Positions 50,001 through 61,500 of a DNA stretch of 64,000 bases are shown piece by piece. The DNA comes from Eledone cirrhosa (Eukaryota > Mollusca > Cephalopoda > Octopoda > Eledonidae). The stretch is taken from contig OZ024743.1 in the NCBI GenBank assembly GCA_964016885.1, positions 345,110,563 to 345,174,562 of the forward strand, read 5' to 3'. Under the pieces are notes generated by a model that had not been told where the DNA came from, did no database searches, and saw only the letters and a list, made by a program, of their open reading frames with translations. Each line of letters begins with the position of its first letter. Position 1 is the first letter of the stretch. The position numbers were made by a program, and so were the translations under genes.

Positions 50001-51960
50001 GGGTGTTGTATATGTATGTCTCTGTATGTATGTCTGTATGTGGGTGTTGTATATGTATGTCTATGTATGTATGTCTGTATGTGGGTGTTGTATATCTATG
50101 TCTATTTATGTATGTCTGTATGTGGGTGTTGTATATGTATGTCTATGTATGTATGTCTGTATGTGGGTGTTGTATATGTATGTCTGTATGTGGGCGTTGT
50201 ATATGTATGTCTATGTATGTATGTCTGTATGTGGGTGTTGTATATGTATGTCTATGTATGTATGTCTGTATGTGGGTGTTGTATATGTATGTCTATGTAT
50301 GTATGTCAGTATGAGGGTGTTTTATATGTATGTCTATGTATGTATGTCAATATGTGGGTGTTGTATATGTATGTCTCTGTATGTATGTCAGTATGTGGGT
50401 GTTGTATATGTATGTCTCTGTATGTATGTCTGTATGTGGGTGTTGTATATGTATGTCTATGTATGTATGTCAGTATGTGGGTGTTGTATATGTATGTCTC
50501 TGTATGTATGTCTGTATGTTGGTGTTGTATATGTATGTCTATGTATGCATGTCAGTATGTGGGTGTTGTATATGTATGTCTATGTATGTATGTCAGTATG
50601 TGGGTGTTGTATATGTATGTCTATGTATGTATGTCAGTATGTGGGTGTTGTATATGTATGTCTATGTATGTATGTCAGTATGTGGGTGTAGTATATGTAT
50701 GTCTCTGTATGTATGTCAGTATGTGGGTGTTGTATTTGTATGTCAATGTATGTATGTCTGTATGTGGGTGTTGTATATGTATGTCTATGTCTGTATGTCT
50801 GTATGTGGGTGTTGTATAAGTATGTCTCTGTATGTATGTCAGTATGTGGGTATTGTTTATGTATGTCTATGTATGTATGTCTGTATGTGGGTGTTGTATA
50901 TGTATGTCTATGTATTTATGTCTGTATGTGGGTGTTGTATATGTATGTCTATGTATATATGTCTGTATGTGGGTGTTGTATATGTATGTCTCAGTATGTA
51001 TGTCTGTATGTGGGTGTAGTATATGTATGTCTATGTATTTATGTCTGTATGTGGGTGTTGTATATGTATGTCTCTGTATGTATGTCTGTATGTGGGTGTT
51101 GTATATGTATGTCTCTCTATGTATGTCAGTATGTGGGTGTTGTATATGTATGTCTATGTATGCATGTCAGTATGTGGGTTTTGTATTTGTATGTCTCTCT
51201 ATGTATGTCAGTATGTGGGTGTTGTATATGTATGTCTATGTATGCATGTCTGTATGTGGGTGTTGTATATGTATGTCTATGTATGTATGTCTGTATGTGG
51301 GTGTTGTATATGTATGTCTATGTATGTATGTCTGTATGTGGGTGTTTTATATGTATGTCTATGTATGTATGTCAGTATGTGGGTGTTGTATATGTATGTC
51401 TATGTATGTATGTCTGTATGTGGGTGTTGTATATGTATGTCTATATATGTATGTCTGTATGTGGGTGTTGTATATGTACGTCTATGTATGTATGTCTGTA
51501 TGTGGGTGTTGTATATGTATGTCTCTGTATGTATGTCTGTATGTGGGTGTTGTATATGTATTTCTCTGTATGTATGTCAGTATGTGTGTGTTGTATATGT
51601 ATGTCTATGTATGTATGTCAGTATGTGTATGTATGTCTGTATGTGTGTGTTGTATATATATGTCTCTGTATGTATGTCTGTATGTGGGTGTTGTATATGT
51701 ATGTCTATGTATGTATGTCTGTATGTGGGTGTTGTATATATATGTCTCTGTATGTATGTCTGTATGTGGGTGTTGTATATGTATGTCTATCTATGTATGT
51801 CTGTATGTGGGTGTTGTATATGTATGTCTATGTATGTATGTCTGTATGTGGGTGTTGTATATGTATGTCTATGTATGTATGTCTGTATGTGGGTGTTGTA
51901 TATGTATGTCTATGTATGTATGTCTGTATGTGGGTGTTGTATATGTATGTCTATGTATGT
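47031..51960 (+). repeat. Mosaic satellite segment (3,375- and 1,685-bp offsets)
   Basis: Built from pieces of the 3.2-kb family in new order. The GGGTATTGTTTATG string near 47,475 recurs about 3,375 bp later (near 50,850) and again 1,685 bp after that (near 52,535). Three GCATG monomers follow one another near 47,130-47,220. GAGGGTG (about 50,311) and CAATATGTG (about 50,348) are private. Confidence 0.75.
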
Positions 51961-54900
51961 ATGTCTGTATGTGGGTGTTGTATATGTATGTCTGTATGTG
52001 GGCGTTGTATATGTATGTCTATGTATGTATGTCTGTATGTGGGTGTTGTATATGTATGTCTCTGTATGTATGTCAGTATGTGGGTGTTGTATATGTATGT
52101 CTCTGTATGTATGTCTGTATGTGGGTGTTGTATATGTATGTCTATGTATGTATGTCAGTATGTGGGTGTTGTATATGTATGTCTCTGTATGTATGTCTGT
52201 ATGTTGGTGTTGTATATGTATGTCTATGTATGTATGTCAGTATGTGGGTGTTGTATATGTATGTCTATGTATGTATGTCAGTATGTGGGTGTAGTATATG
52301 TATGTCTCTGTATGTATGTCAGTATGTGGGTGTTGTATTTGTATGTCAATGTATGTATGTCTGTATGTGGGTGTTGTATATGTATGTCTATGTATGTATG
52401 TCTGTATGTGTGTGTTGTATATGTATATCTCTGTATGTATGTCTGTATGTGGGTGTTGTATATGTATGTCTATGTATTTATGTCTGTATGTGTGTGTTGT
52501 ATAAGTATGTCTCTGTATGTATGTCAGTATGTGGGTATTGTTTATGTATGTCTATGTATGTATGTCTGTATGTGGGTGTTGTATATGTATGTCTATGTAT
52601 TTATGTCTGTATGTGGGTGTTGTATATGTATGTCTATGTATATATGTCTGTATGTGGGTGTTGTATATGTATGTCTCAGTATGTATGTCTGTATGTGGGT
52701 GTAGTATATGTATGTCTATGTATTTATGTCTGTATGTGGGTGTTGTATATGTATGTCTCTGTATGTATGTCTGTATGTGGGTGTTGTATTTGTATGTCTC
52801 TCTATGTATGTCAGTATGTGGGTGTTGTATATGTATGTCTATGTATGCATGTCAGTATGTGGGTTTTGTATTTGTATGTCTCTCTATGTATGTCAGTATG
52901 TGGGTGTTGTATATGTATGTCTATGTATGTATGTCTGTATGTGGGTGTTGTATATGTATGTCTATGTATGTATGTCTGTATGTGGGTGTTGTATATGTAT
53001 GTCTATGTATGTATGTCTGTATGTGGGTGTTTTATATGTATGTCTATGTATGTATGTCAGTATGTGGGTGTTGTATATGTATGTCTATGTATGTATGTCT
53101 GTATGTGGGTGTTGTATATGTATGTCTATATATGTATGTCTGTATGTGGGTGTTGTATATGTACGTCTATGTATGTATGTCTGTATGTGGGTGTTGTATA
53201 TGTATGTCTCTGTATGTATGTCTGTATGTGGGTGTTGTATATGTATTTCTCTGTATGTATGTCAGTATGTGTGTGTTGTATATGTATGTCTATGTATGTA
53301 TGTCAGTATGTGTATGTATGTCTGTATGTGTGTGTTGTATATATATGTCTCTGTATGTATGTCTGTATGTGGGTGTTGTATATGTATGTCTATGTATGTA
53401 TGTCTGTATGTGGGTGTTGTATATATATGTCTCTGTATGTATGTCTGTATGTGGGTGTTGTATATGTATGTCTATCTATGTATGTCTGTATGTGGGTGTT
53501 GTATATGTATGTCTATGTATGTATGTCTGTATGTGGGTGTTGTATATGTATGTCTATGTCTGTATGTGGGTGTTGTATATGTATGTCTGTATGTGGGTGT
53601 TGTATATGTATGTCTCTGTATGTATGTCTGTATGTGGGTGTTGTATATGTATGTCTATGTATGTATGTCTGTATGTGGGTGTTGTATATGTATGTCTATG
53701 TATGTATGTCTGTATGTGGGTGTTGTATATGTATGTCTATGTATGTATGTCTGTATGTGGGTGTTGTATATGTATGTCTGTATGTGGGTGTTGTATATGT
53801 ATGTCTATGTATGTATGTCTGTATGTGGGTGTTGTATATGTATGTCTATGTATGTATGTCTGTATGTGGGTGTTGTATATGTATGTCTATGTATGTATGT
53901 CTGTATGTGGGTGTTGTATATGTATGTCTGTATGTGGGCGTTGTAGATGTATGTCTATGTATGTATGTCTGTATGTGGGTGTTGTATATGTATGTCTATG
54001 TATGTATGTCTGTATGTGGGTGTTGTATATGTATGTCTATGTATGTATGTCAGTATGTGAGTGTTGTATATGTATGTCTCTGTATGTATGTCAGTATGTG
54101 GGTGTTGTATATGTATGTCTCTGTATGTATGTCTGTATGTGGGTGTTGTATATGTATGTCTATGTATGTATGTCAGTATGTGGGTGTTGTATATGTATGT
54201 CTATGTATGTATGTCAGTATGTGGGTGTAGTATATGTATGTCTCTGTATGTATGTCAGTATGTGGGTGTTGTATTTGTATGTCAATGTATGTATGTCTGT
54301 ATGTGGGTGTTGTATATGTATGTCTATGTATGTATGTCTGTATGTGGGTGTCGTATATGTATGTCTCTGTATGTATGTCAGTATGTGGGTGTTGTATATG
54401 TATGTCTATGTATGTATGTCTGTATGTGTGTGTTGTATATGTATGTCTCTGTATGTATGTCTGTATGTGGGTGTCGTATATGTATGTCTCTGTATGTATG
54501 TCAGTATGTGGGTGTTGTATATGTATGTCTCTGTATGTATGTCTGTATGTGTGTGTTGTATATGTATGTCTCTGTATGTATGTCTGTATGTGGGTGTCGT
54601 ATATGTATGTCTCTGTATGTATGTCAGTATGTGGGTGTTGTATATGTATGTCTATGTATGTATGTCTGTATGTGGGTGTCGTATATGTATGTCTCTGTAT
54701 GTATGTCAGTATGTGGGTGTTGTATATGTATGTCTATGTATGTATGTCTGTATGTGTGTGTTGTATATGTATGTCTCTGTATGTATGTCTGTATGTGGGT
54801 GTTGTATATGTATGTCTATGTATTTATGTCTGTATGTGTGTGTTGTATAAGTATGTCTCTGTATGTATGTCAGTATGTGGGTATTGTTTATGTATGTCTA

Positions 54901-55276
54901 TGTATGTATGTCTGTATGTGGGTGTTGTATATGTATGTCTATGTATTTATGTCTGTATGTGGGTGTTGTATATGTATGTCTATGTATATATGTCTGTATG
55001 TGGGTGTTGTATATGTATGTCTCAGTATGTATGTCTGTATGTGGGTGTAGTATATGTATGTCTCTGTATGTATGTCTGTATGTGGGTGTTGTATTTGTAT
55101 GTCTCTCTATGTATGTCAGTATGTGTGTGTTGTATATGTATGTCTATGTATGCATGTCAGTATGTGGGTTTTGTATTTGTATGTCTCTCTATGTATGTCA
55201 GTATGTGGGTGTTGTATATGTATGTCTATGTATGCATGTCTGTATGTGGGTGTTGTATATGTATGTCTATGTATGC
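51961..55276 (+). repeat. 3,316-bp higher-order unit, copy 1
   Basis: Starts in the GGGCGTTG context (52,000). It includes GTTGTATAAGTATG at 52,498 and 54,844, GTTGTAGATG at about 53,941, GTGAGTG at about 54,057 and a cluster of GGGTGTCGTATATG monomers at about 54,350-54,680. Confidence 0.9.
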
Positions 55277-58200
55277 ATGTCTGTATGTGGGTGTTGTATA
55301 TGTATGTCTGTATGTGGGCGTTGTATATGTATGTCTATGTATGTATGTCTGTATGTGGGTGTTGTATATGTATGTCTCTGTATGTATGTCAGTATGTGGG
55401 TGTTGTATATGTATGTCTCTGTATGTATGTCTGTATGTGGGTGTTGTATATGTATGTCTATGTATGTATGTCAGTATGTGGGTGTTGTATATGTATGTCT
55501 CTGTATGTATGTCTGTATGTTGGTGTTGTATATGTATGTCTATGTATGTATGTCAGTATGTGGGTGTTGTATATGTATGTCTATGTATGTATGTCAGTAT
55601 GTGGGTGTAGTATATGTATGTCTCTGTATGTATGTCAGTATGTGGGTGTTGTATTTGTATGTCAATGTATGTATGTCTGTATGTGGGTGTTGTATATGTA
55701 TGTCTATGTATGTATGTCTGTATGTGTGTGTTGTATATGTATATCTCTGTATGTATGTCTGTATGTGGGTGTTGTATATGTATGTCTATGTATTTATGTC
55801 TGTATGTGTGTGTTGTATAAGTATGTCTCTGTATGTATGTCAGTATGTGGGTATTGTTTATGTATGTCTATGTATGTATGTCTGTATGTGGGTGTTGTAT
55901 ATGTATGTCTATGTATTTATGTCTGTATGTGGGTGTTGTATATGTATGTCTATGTATATATGTCTGTATGTGGGTGTTGTATATGTATGTCTCAGTATGT
56001 ATGTCTGTATGTGGGTGTAGTATATGTATGTCTATGTATTTATGTCTGTATGTGGGTGTTGTATATGTATGTCTCTGTATGTATGTCTGTATGTGGGTGT
56101 TGTATTTGTATGTCTCTCTATGTATGTCAGTATGTGGGTGTTGTATATGTATGTCTATGTATGCATGTCAGTATGTGGGTTTTGTATTTGTATGTCTCTC
56201 TATGTATGTCAGTATGTGGGTGTTGTATATGTATGTCTATGTATGTATGTCTGTATGTGGGTGTTGTATATGTATGTCTATGTATGTATGTCTGTATGTG
56301 GGTGTTGTATATGTATGTCTATGTATGTATGTCTGTATGTGGGTGTTTTATATGTATGTCTATGTATGTATGTCAGTATGTGGGTGTTGTATATGTATGT
56401 CTATGTATGTATGTCTGTATGTGGGTGTTGTATATGTATGTCTATATATGTATGTCTGTATGTGGGTGTTGTATATGTACGTCTATGTATGTATGTCTGT
56501 ATGTGGGTGTTGTATATGTATGTCTCTGTATGTATGTCTGTATGTGGGTGTTGTATATGTATTTCTCTGTATGTATGTCAGTATGTGTGTGTTGTATATG
56601 TATGTCTATGTATGTATGTCAGTATGTGTATGTATGTCTGTATGTGTGTGTTGTATATATATGTCTCTGTATGTATGTCTGTATGTGAGTGTTGTATATG
56701 TATGTCTATGTATGTATGTCTGTATGTGGGTGTTGTATATATATGTCTCTGTATGTATGTCTGTATGTGGGTGTTGTATATGTATGTCTATCTATGTATG
56801 TCTGTATGTGGGTGTTGTATATGTATGTCTATGTATGTATGTCTGTATGTGGGTGTTGTATATGTATGTCTATGTCTGTATGTGGGTGTTGTATATGTAT
56901 GTCTGTATGTGGGTGTTGTATATGTATGTCTCTGTATGTATGTCTGTATGTGGGTGTTGTATATGTATGTCTATGTATGTATGTCTGTATGTGGGTGTTG
57001 TATATGTATGTCTATGTATGTATGTCTGTATGTGGGTGTTGTATATGTATGTCTATGTATGTATGTCTGTATGTGGGTGTTGTATATGTATGTCTGTATG
57101 TGGGTGTTGTATATGTATGTCTATGTATGTATGTCTGTATGTGGGTGTTGTATATGTATGTCTATGTATGTATGTCTGTATGTGGGTGTTGTATATGTAT
57201 GTCTATGTATGTATGTCTGTATGTGGGTGTTGTATATGTATGTCTGTATGTGGGCGTTGTAGATGTATGTCTATGTATGTATGTCTGTATGTGGGTGTTG
57301 TATATGTATGTCTATGTATGTATGTCTGTATGTGGGTGTTGTATATGTATGTCTATGTATGTATGTCAGTATGTGAGTGTTGTATATGTATGTCTCTGTA
57401 TGTATGTCAGTATGTGGGTGTTGTATATGTATGTCTCTGTATGTATGTCTGTATGTGGGTGTTGTATATGTATGTCTATGTATGTATGTCAGTATGTGGG
57501 TGTTGTATATGTATGTCTATGTATGTATGTCAGTATGTGGGTGTAGTATATGTATGTCTCTGTATGTATGTCAGTATGTGGGTGTTGTATTTGTATGTCA
57601 ATGTATGTATGTCTGTATGTGGGTGTTGTATATGTATGTCTATGTATGTATGTCTGTATGTGGGTGTCGTATATGTATGTCTCTGTATGTATGTCAGTAT
57701 GTGGGTGTTGTATATGTATGTCTATGTATGTATGTCTGTATGTGTGTGTTGTATATGTATGTCTCTGTATGTATGTCTGTATGTGGGTGTCGTATATGTA
57801 TGTCTCTGTATGTATGTCAGTATGTGGGTGTTGTATATGTATGTCTCTGTATGTATGTCTGTATGTGTGTGTTGTATATGTATGTCTCTGTATGTATGTC
57901 TGTATGTGGGTGTCGTATATGTATGTCTCTGTATGTATGTCAGTATGTGGGTGTTGTATATGTATGTCTATGTATGTATGTCTGTATGTGGGTGTCGTAT
58001 ATGTATGTCTCTGTATGTATGTCAGTATGTGGGTGTTGTATATGTATGTCTATGTATGTATGTCTGTATGTGTGTGTTGTATATGTATGTCTCTGTATGT
58101 ATGTCTGTATGTGGGTGTTGTATATGTATGTCTATGTATTTATGTCTGTATGTGTGTGTTGTATAAGTATGTCTCTGTATGTATGTCAGTATGTGGGTAT

Positions 58201-58592
58201 TGTTTATGTATGTCTATGTATGTATGTCTGTATGTGGGTGTTGTATATGTATGTCTATGTATTTATGTCTGTATGTGGGTGTTGTATATGTATGTCTATG
58301 TATATATGTCTGTATGTGGGTGTTGTATATGTATGTCTCAGTATGTATGTCTGTATGTGGGTGTAGTATATGTATGTCTCTGTATGTATGTCTGTATGTG
58401 GGTGTTGTATTTGTATGTCTCTCTATGTATGTCAGTATGTGTGTGTTGTATATGTATGTCTATGTATGCATGTCAGTATGTGGGTTTTGTATTTGTATGT
58501 CTCTCTATGTATGTCAGTATGTGGGTGTTGTATATGTATGTCTATGTATGCATGTCTGTATGTGGGTGTTGTATATGTATGTCTATGTATGT
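55277..58592 (+). repeat. 3,316-bp higher-order unit, copy 2
   Basis: Tandem duplicate of the preceding unit: GGGCGTTG 55,316, GTTGTATAAGTATG 55,814 and 58,160, GTTGTAGATG about 57,257, the TCGTATATG cluster about 57,666-57,996. The 777-codon frames at 52,517 and 55,833 differ at only a few sites, for example GTGAGTG at about 56,687 where copy 1 has GTGGGTG. Confidence 0.9.
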
Positions 58593-61500
58593 ATGTCTGT
58601 ATGTGGGTGTTGTATATGTATGTCTATGTATGTATGTCTGTATGTGGGTGTTTTATATGTATGTCTATGTATGTATGTCAGTATGTGGGTGTTGTATATG
58701 TATGTCTATGTATGTATGTCTGTATGTGGGTGTTGTATATGTATGTCTATATATGTATGTCTGTATGTGGGTGTTGTATATGTACGTCTATGTATGTATG
58801 TCTGTATGTGGGTGTTGTATATGTATGTCTCTGTATGTATGTCTGTATGTGGGTGTTGTATATGTATTTCTCTGTATGTATGTCAGTATGTGTGTGTTGT
58901 ATATGTATGTCTATGTATGTATGTCAGTATGTGTATGTATGTCTGTATGTGTGTGTTGTATATATATGTCTCTGTATGTATGTCTGTATGTGGGTGGTGT
59001 ATATGTATGTCTATGTATGTATGTCTGTATGTGGGTGTTGTATATATATGTCTCTGTATGTATGTCTGTATGTGGGTGTTGTATATGTATGTCTATGTAT
59101 GTATGTCTGTATGTGGGTGTTGTATATGTATGTCTATGTATGTATGTCTGTATGTGGGTGTTGTATATGTATGTCTATGTCTGTATGTGGGTGTTGTATA
59201 TGTATGTCTGTATGTGGGTGTTGTATATGTATGTCTCTGTATGTATGTCTGTATGTGGGTGTTGTATATGTATGTCTATGTATGTATGTCTGTATGTGGG
59301 TGTTGTATATGTATGTCTATGTATGTATGTCTGTATGTGGGTGTTGTATATGTATGTCTATGTATGTATGTCTGTATGTGGGTGTTGTATATGTATGTCT
59401 GTATGTGGGCGTTGTATATATATGTCTATGTATGTATGTCTGTATGTGGGTGTTGTATATGTATGTCTATGTATGTATGTCTGTATGTGGGTGTTGTATA
59501 TGTATGTCTATGTATGTATGTCAGTATGTGGGTGTTTTATATGTATGTCTATGTATGTATGTCAGTATGTGGGTGTTGTATATGTATGTCTCTGTATGTA
59601 TGTCTGTATGTGGGTGTTGTATATGTATGTCTCTGTATGTATGTCAGTATGTGGGAGTTGTATATGTATGTCTCTGTATGTATATCTGTATGTGGGTGTT
59701 GTATATGTATGTCTCTGTATGTATGTCTGTATGTGGGTGTTGTATATGTATGTCTATGTATGTATGTCAGTATGTGGGTGTTGTATATGTATGTCTATGT
59801 ATGTATGTCAGTATGTGGGTGTAGTATATGTATGTCTCTGTATGTATGTCAGTATGTGGGTGTTGTATTTGTATGTCAATGTATGTATGTCTGTATGTGG
59901 GTGTTGTATATGTATGTCTCTGTATGTATGTCTGTATGTGGGTGTTGTATTTGTATGTCAATGTATGTATGTCTGTATGTGGGTGTTGTATATGTATGTC
60001 TATGTATGTATGTCTGTATGTGGGTGTTGTATATGTATGTCTCTGTATGTATGTCAGTATGTGGGTGTTGTATATGTACGTCTATGTATGTATGTCTGTA
60101 TGTGTGTGTTGTATATGTATGTCTCTGTATGTATGTCTGTATGTGGGTGTTGTATATGTATGTCTATGTATTTATGTCTGTATGTGTGTGTTGTATAAGT
60201 ATGTCTCTGTATGTATGTCAGTATGTGGGTGTTGTATATGTATGTCTATGTATGTATGTCTGTATGTGGGTGTTGTATATGTATGTCTATGTATGTATGT
60301 CTGTATGTGGGTGTTGTATATGTATGTCTATGTATGTATGTCTGTATGTGGGTGTTGTATATGTATGTCTCTGTATGTATGTCTGTATGTGGGTGTTGTA
60401 TTTGTATGTCTATGTATGTATGTCTGTATGTGGGTGTTGTATATGTATGTCTATGTATGTATGTCTGTATGTGGGTGTTGTATATGTATGTCTATGTATG
60501 TATGTCTGTATGTGGGTGTTGTATATGTATGTCTACGTATGTATGTCTGTATGTGGGTGTTTTATATGTATGTCTATGTATGTATGTCTGTATGTGGGTG
60601 TTGTATATGTATGTCTATGTATGTGAGTGTTGTATATGTATGTCTCTGTATGTATGTCTGTATGTGGGTGTTGTATATGTATGTCTCTGTATATATGTCA
60701 GTATGTGGGTGTTGTATATGTATGTCTATGTGGGTGTTGTATATGTATGTCTATGTATGTATGTCTGTATGTGGGTGTTGTATATGTATGTCTCTGTATA
60801 TATGTCAGTATGTGAGTGTTGTATATGTATGTCTCTGTATGTATGTCAGTATATGGGTGTTGTATATTATGTCTCTGTATGTATGTCTGTATGTGGGTGT
60901 TGTATATGTATATCTATGTGGGTGTTGTATATGTATGTCTATGTATGTATGTCTGTATGTGGGTGTTGTATATGTATGTCTACGTATGTATGTCTGTATG
61001 TGGGTGTTTTATATGTATGTCTATGTATGTATGTCTGTATGTGGGTGTTGTATATGTATGTCTATGTATGTATGTCTGTATGTGGGTTTTGTATATGTAT
61101 GTCTATGTATGTATGTCAGTATGTGAGTGTTGTATATGTATGTCTCTGTATGTATGTCTGTATGTGGGTGTTGTATATGTATGTCTATGTATATATGTCA
61201 GTATGTGAGTGTTGTATATTTATGTCTCTGTATGTATGTCAGTATGTGGGTGTTGTATATGTATGTCTATGTATGTATGTCAGTATGTGGGTGTTTTATA
61301 TGTATGTCTATGTATGTATGTCTGTATGTGGGTGTTGTATATGTATGTCTATGTATGTATGTCTGTATGTGGGTTTTGTATATGTATGTCTATGTATGTA
61401 TCTCAGTATGTGAGTGTTGTATATGAATGTCTCTGTATGTATGTCTGTATGTGGGTGTTGTATATGTATGTCTATGTATGTATGTCTGTATGTGGGTGTA

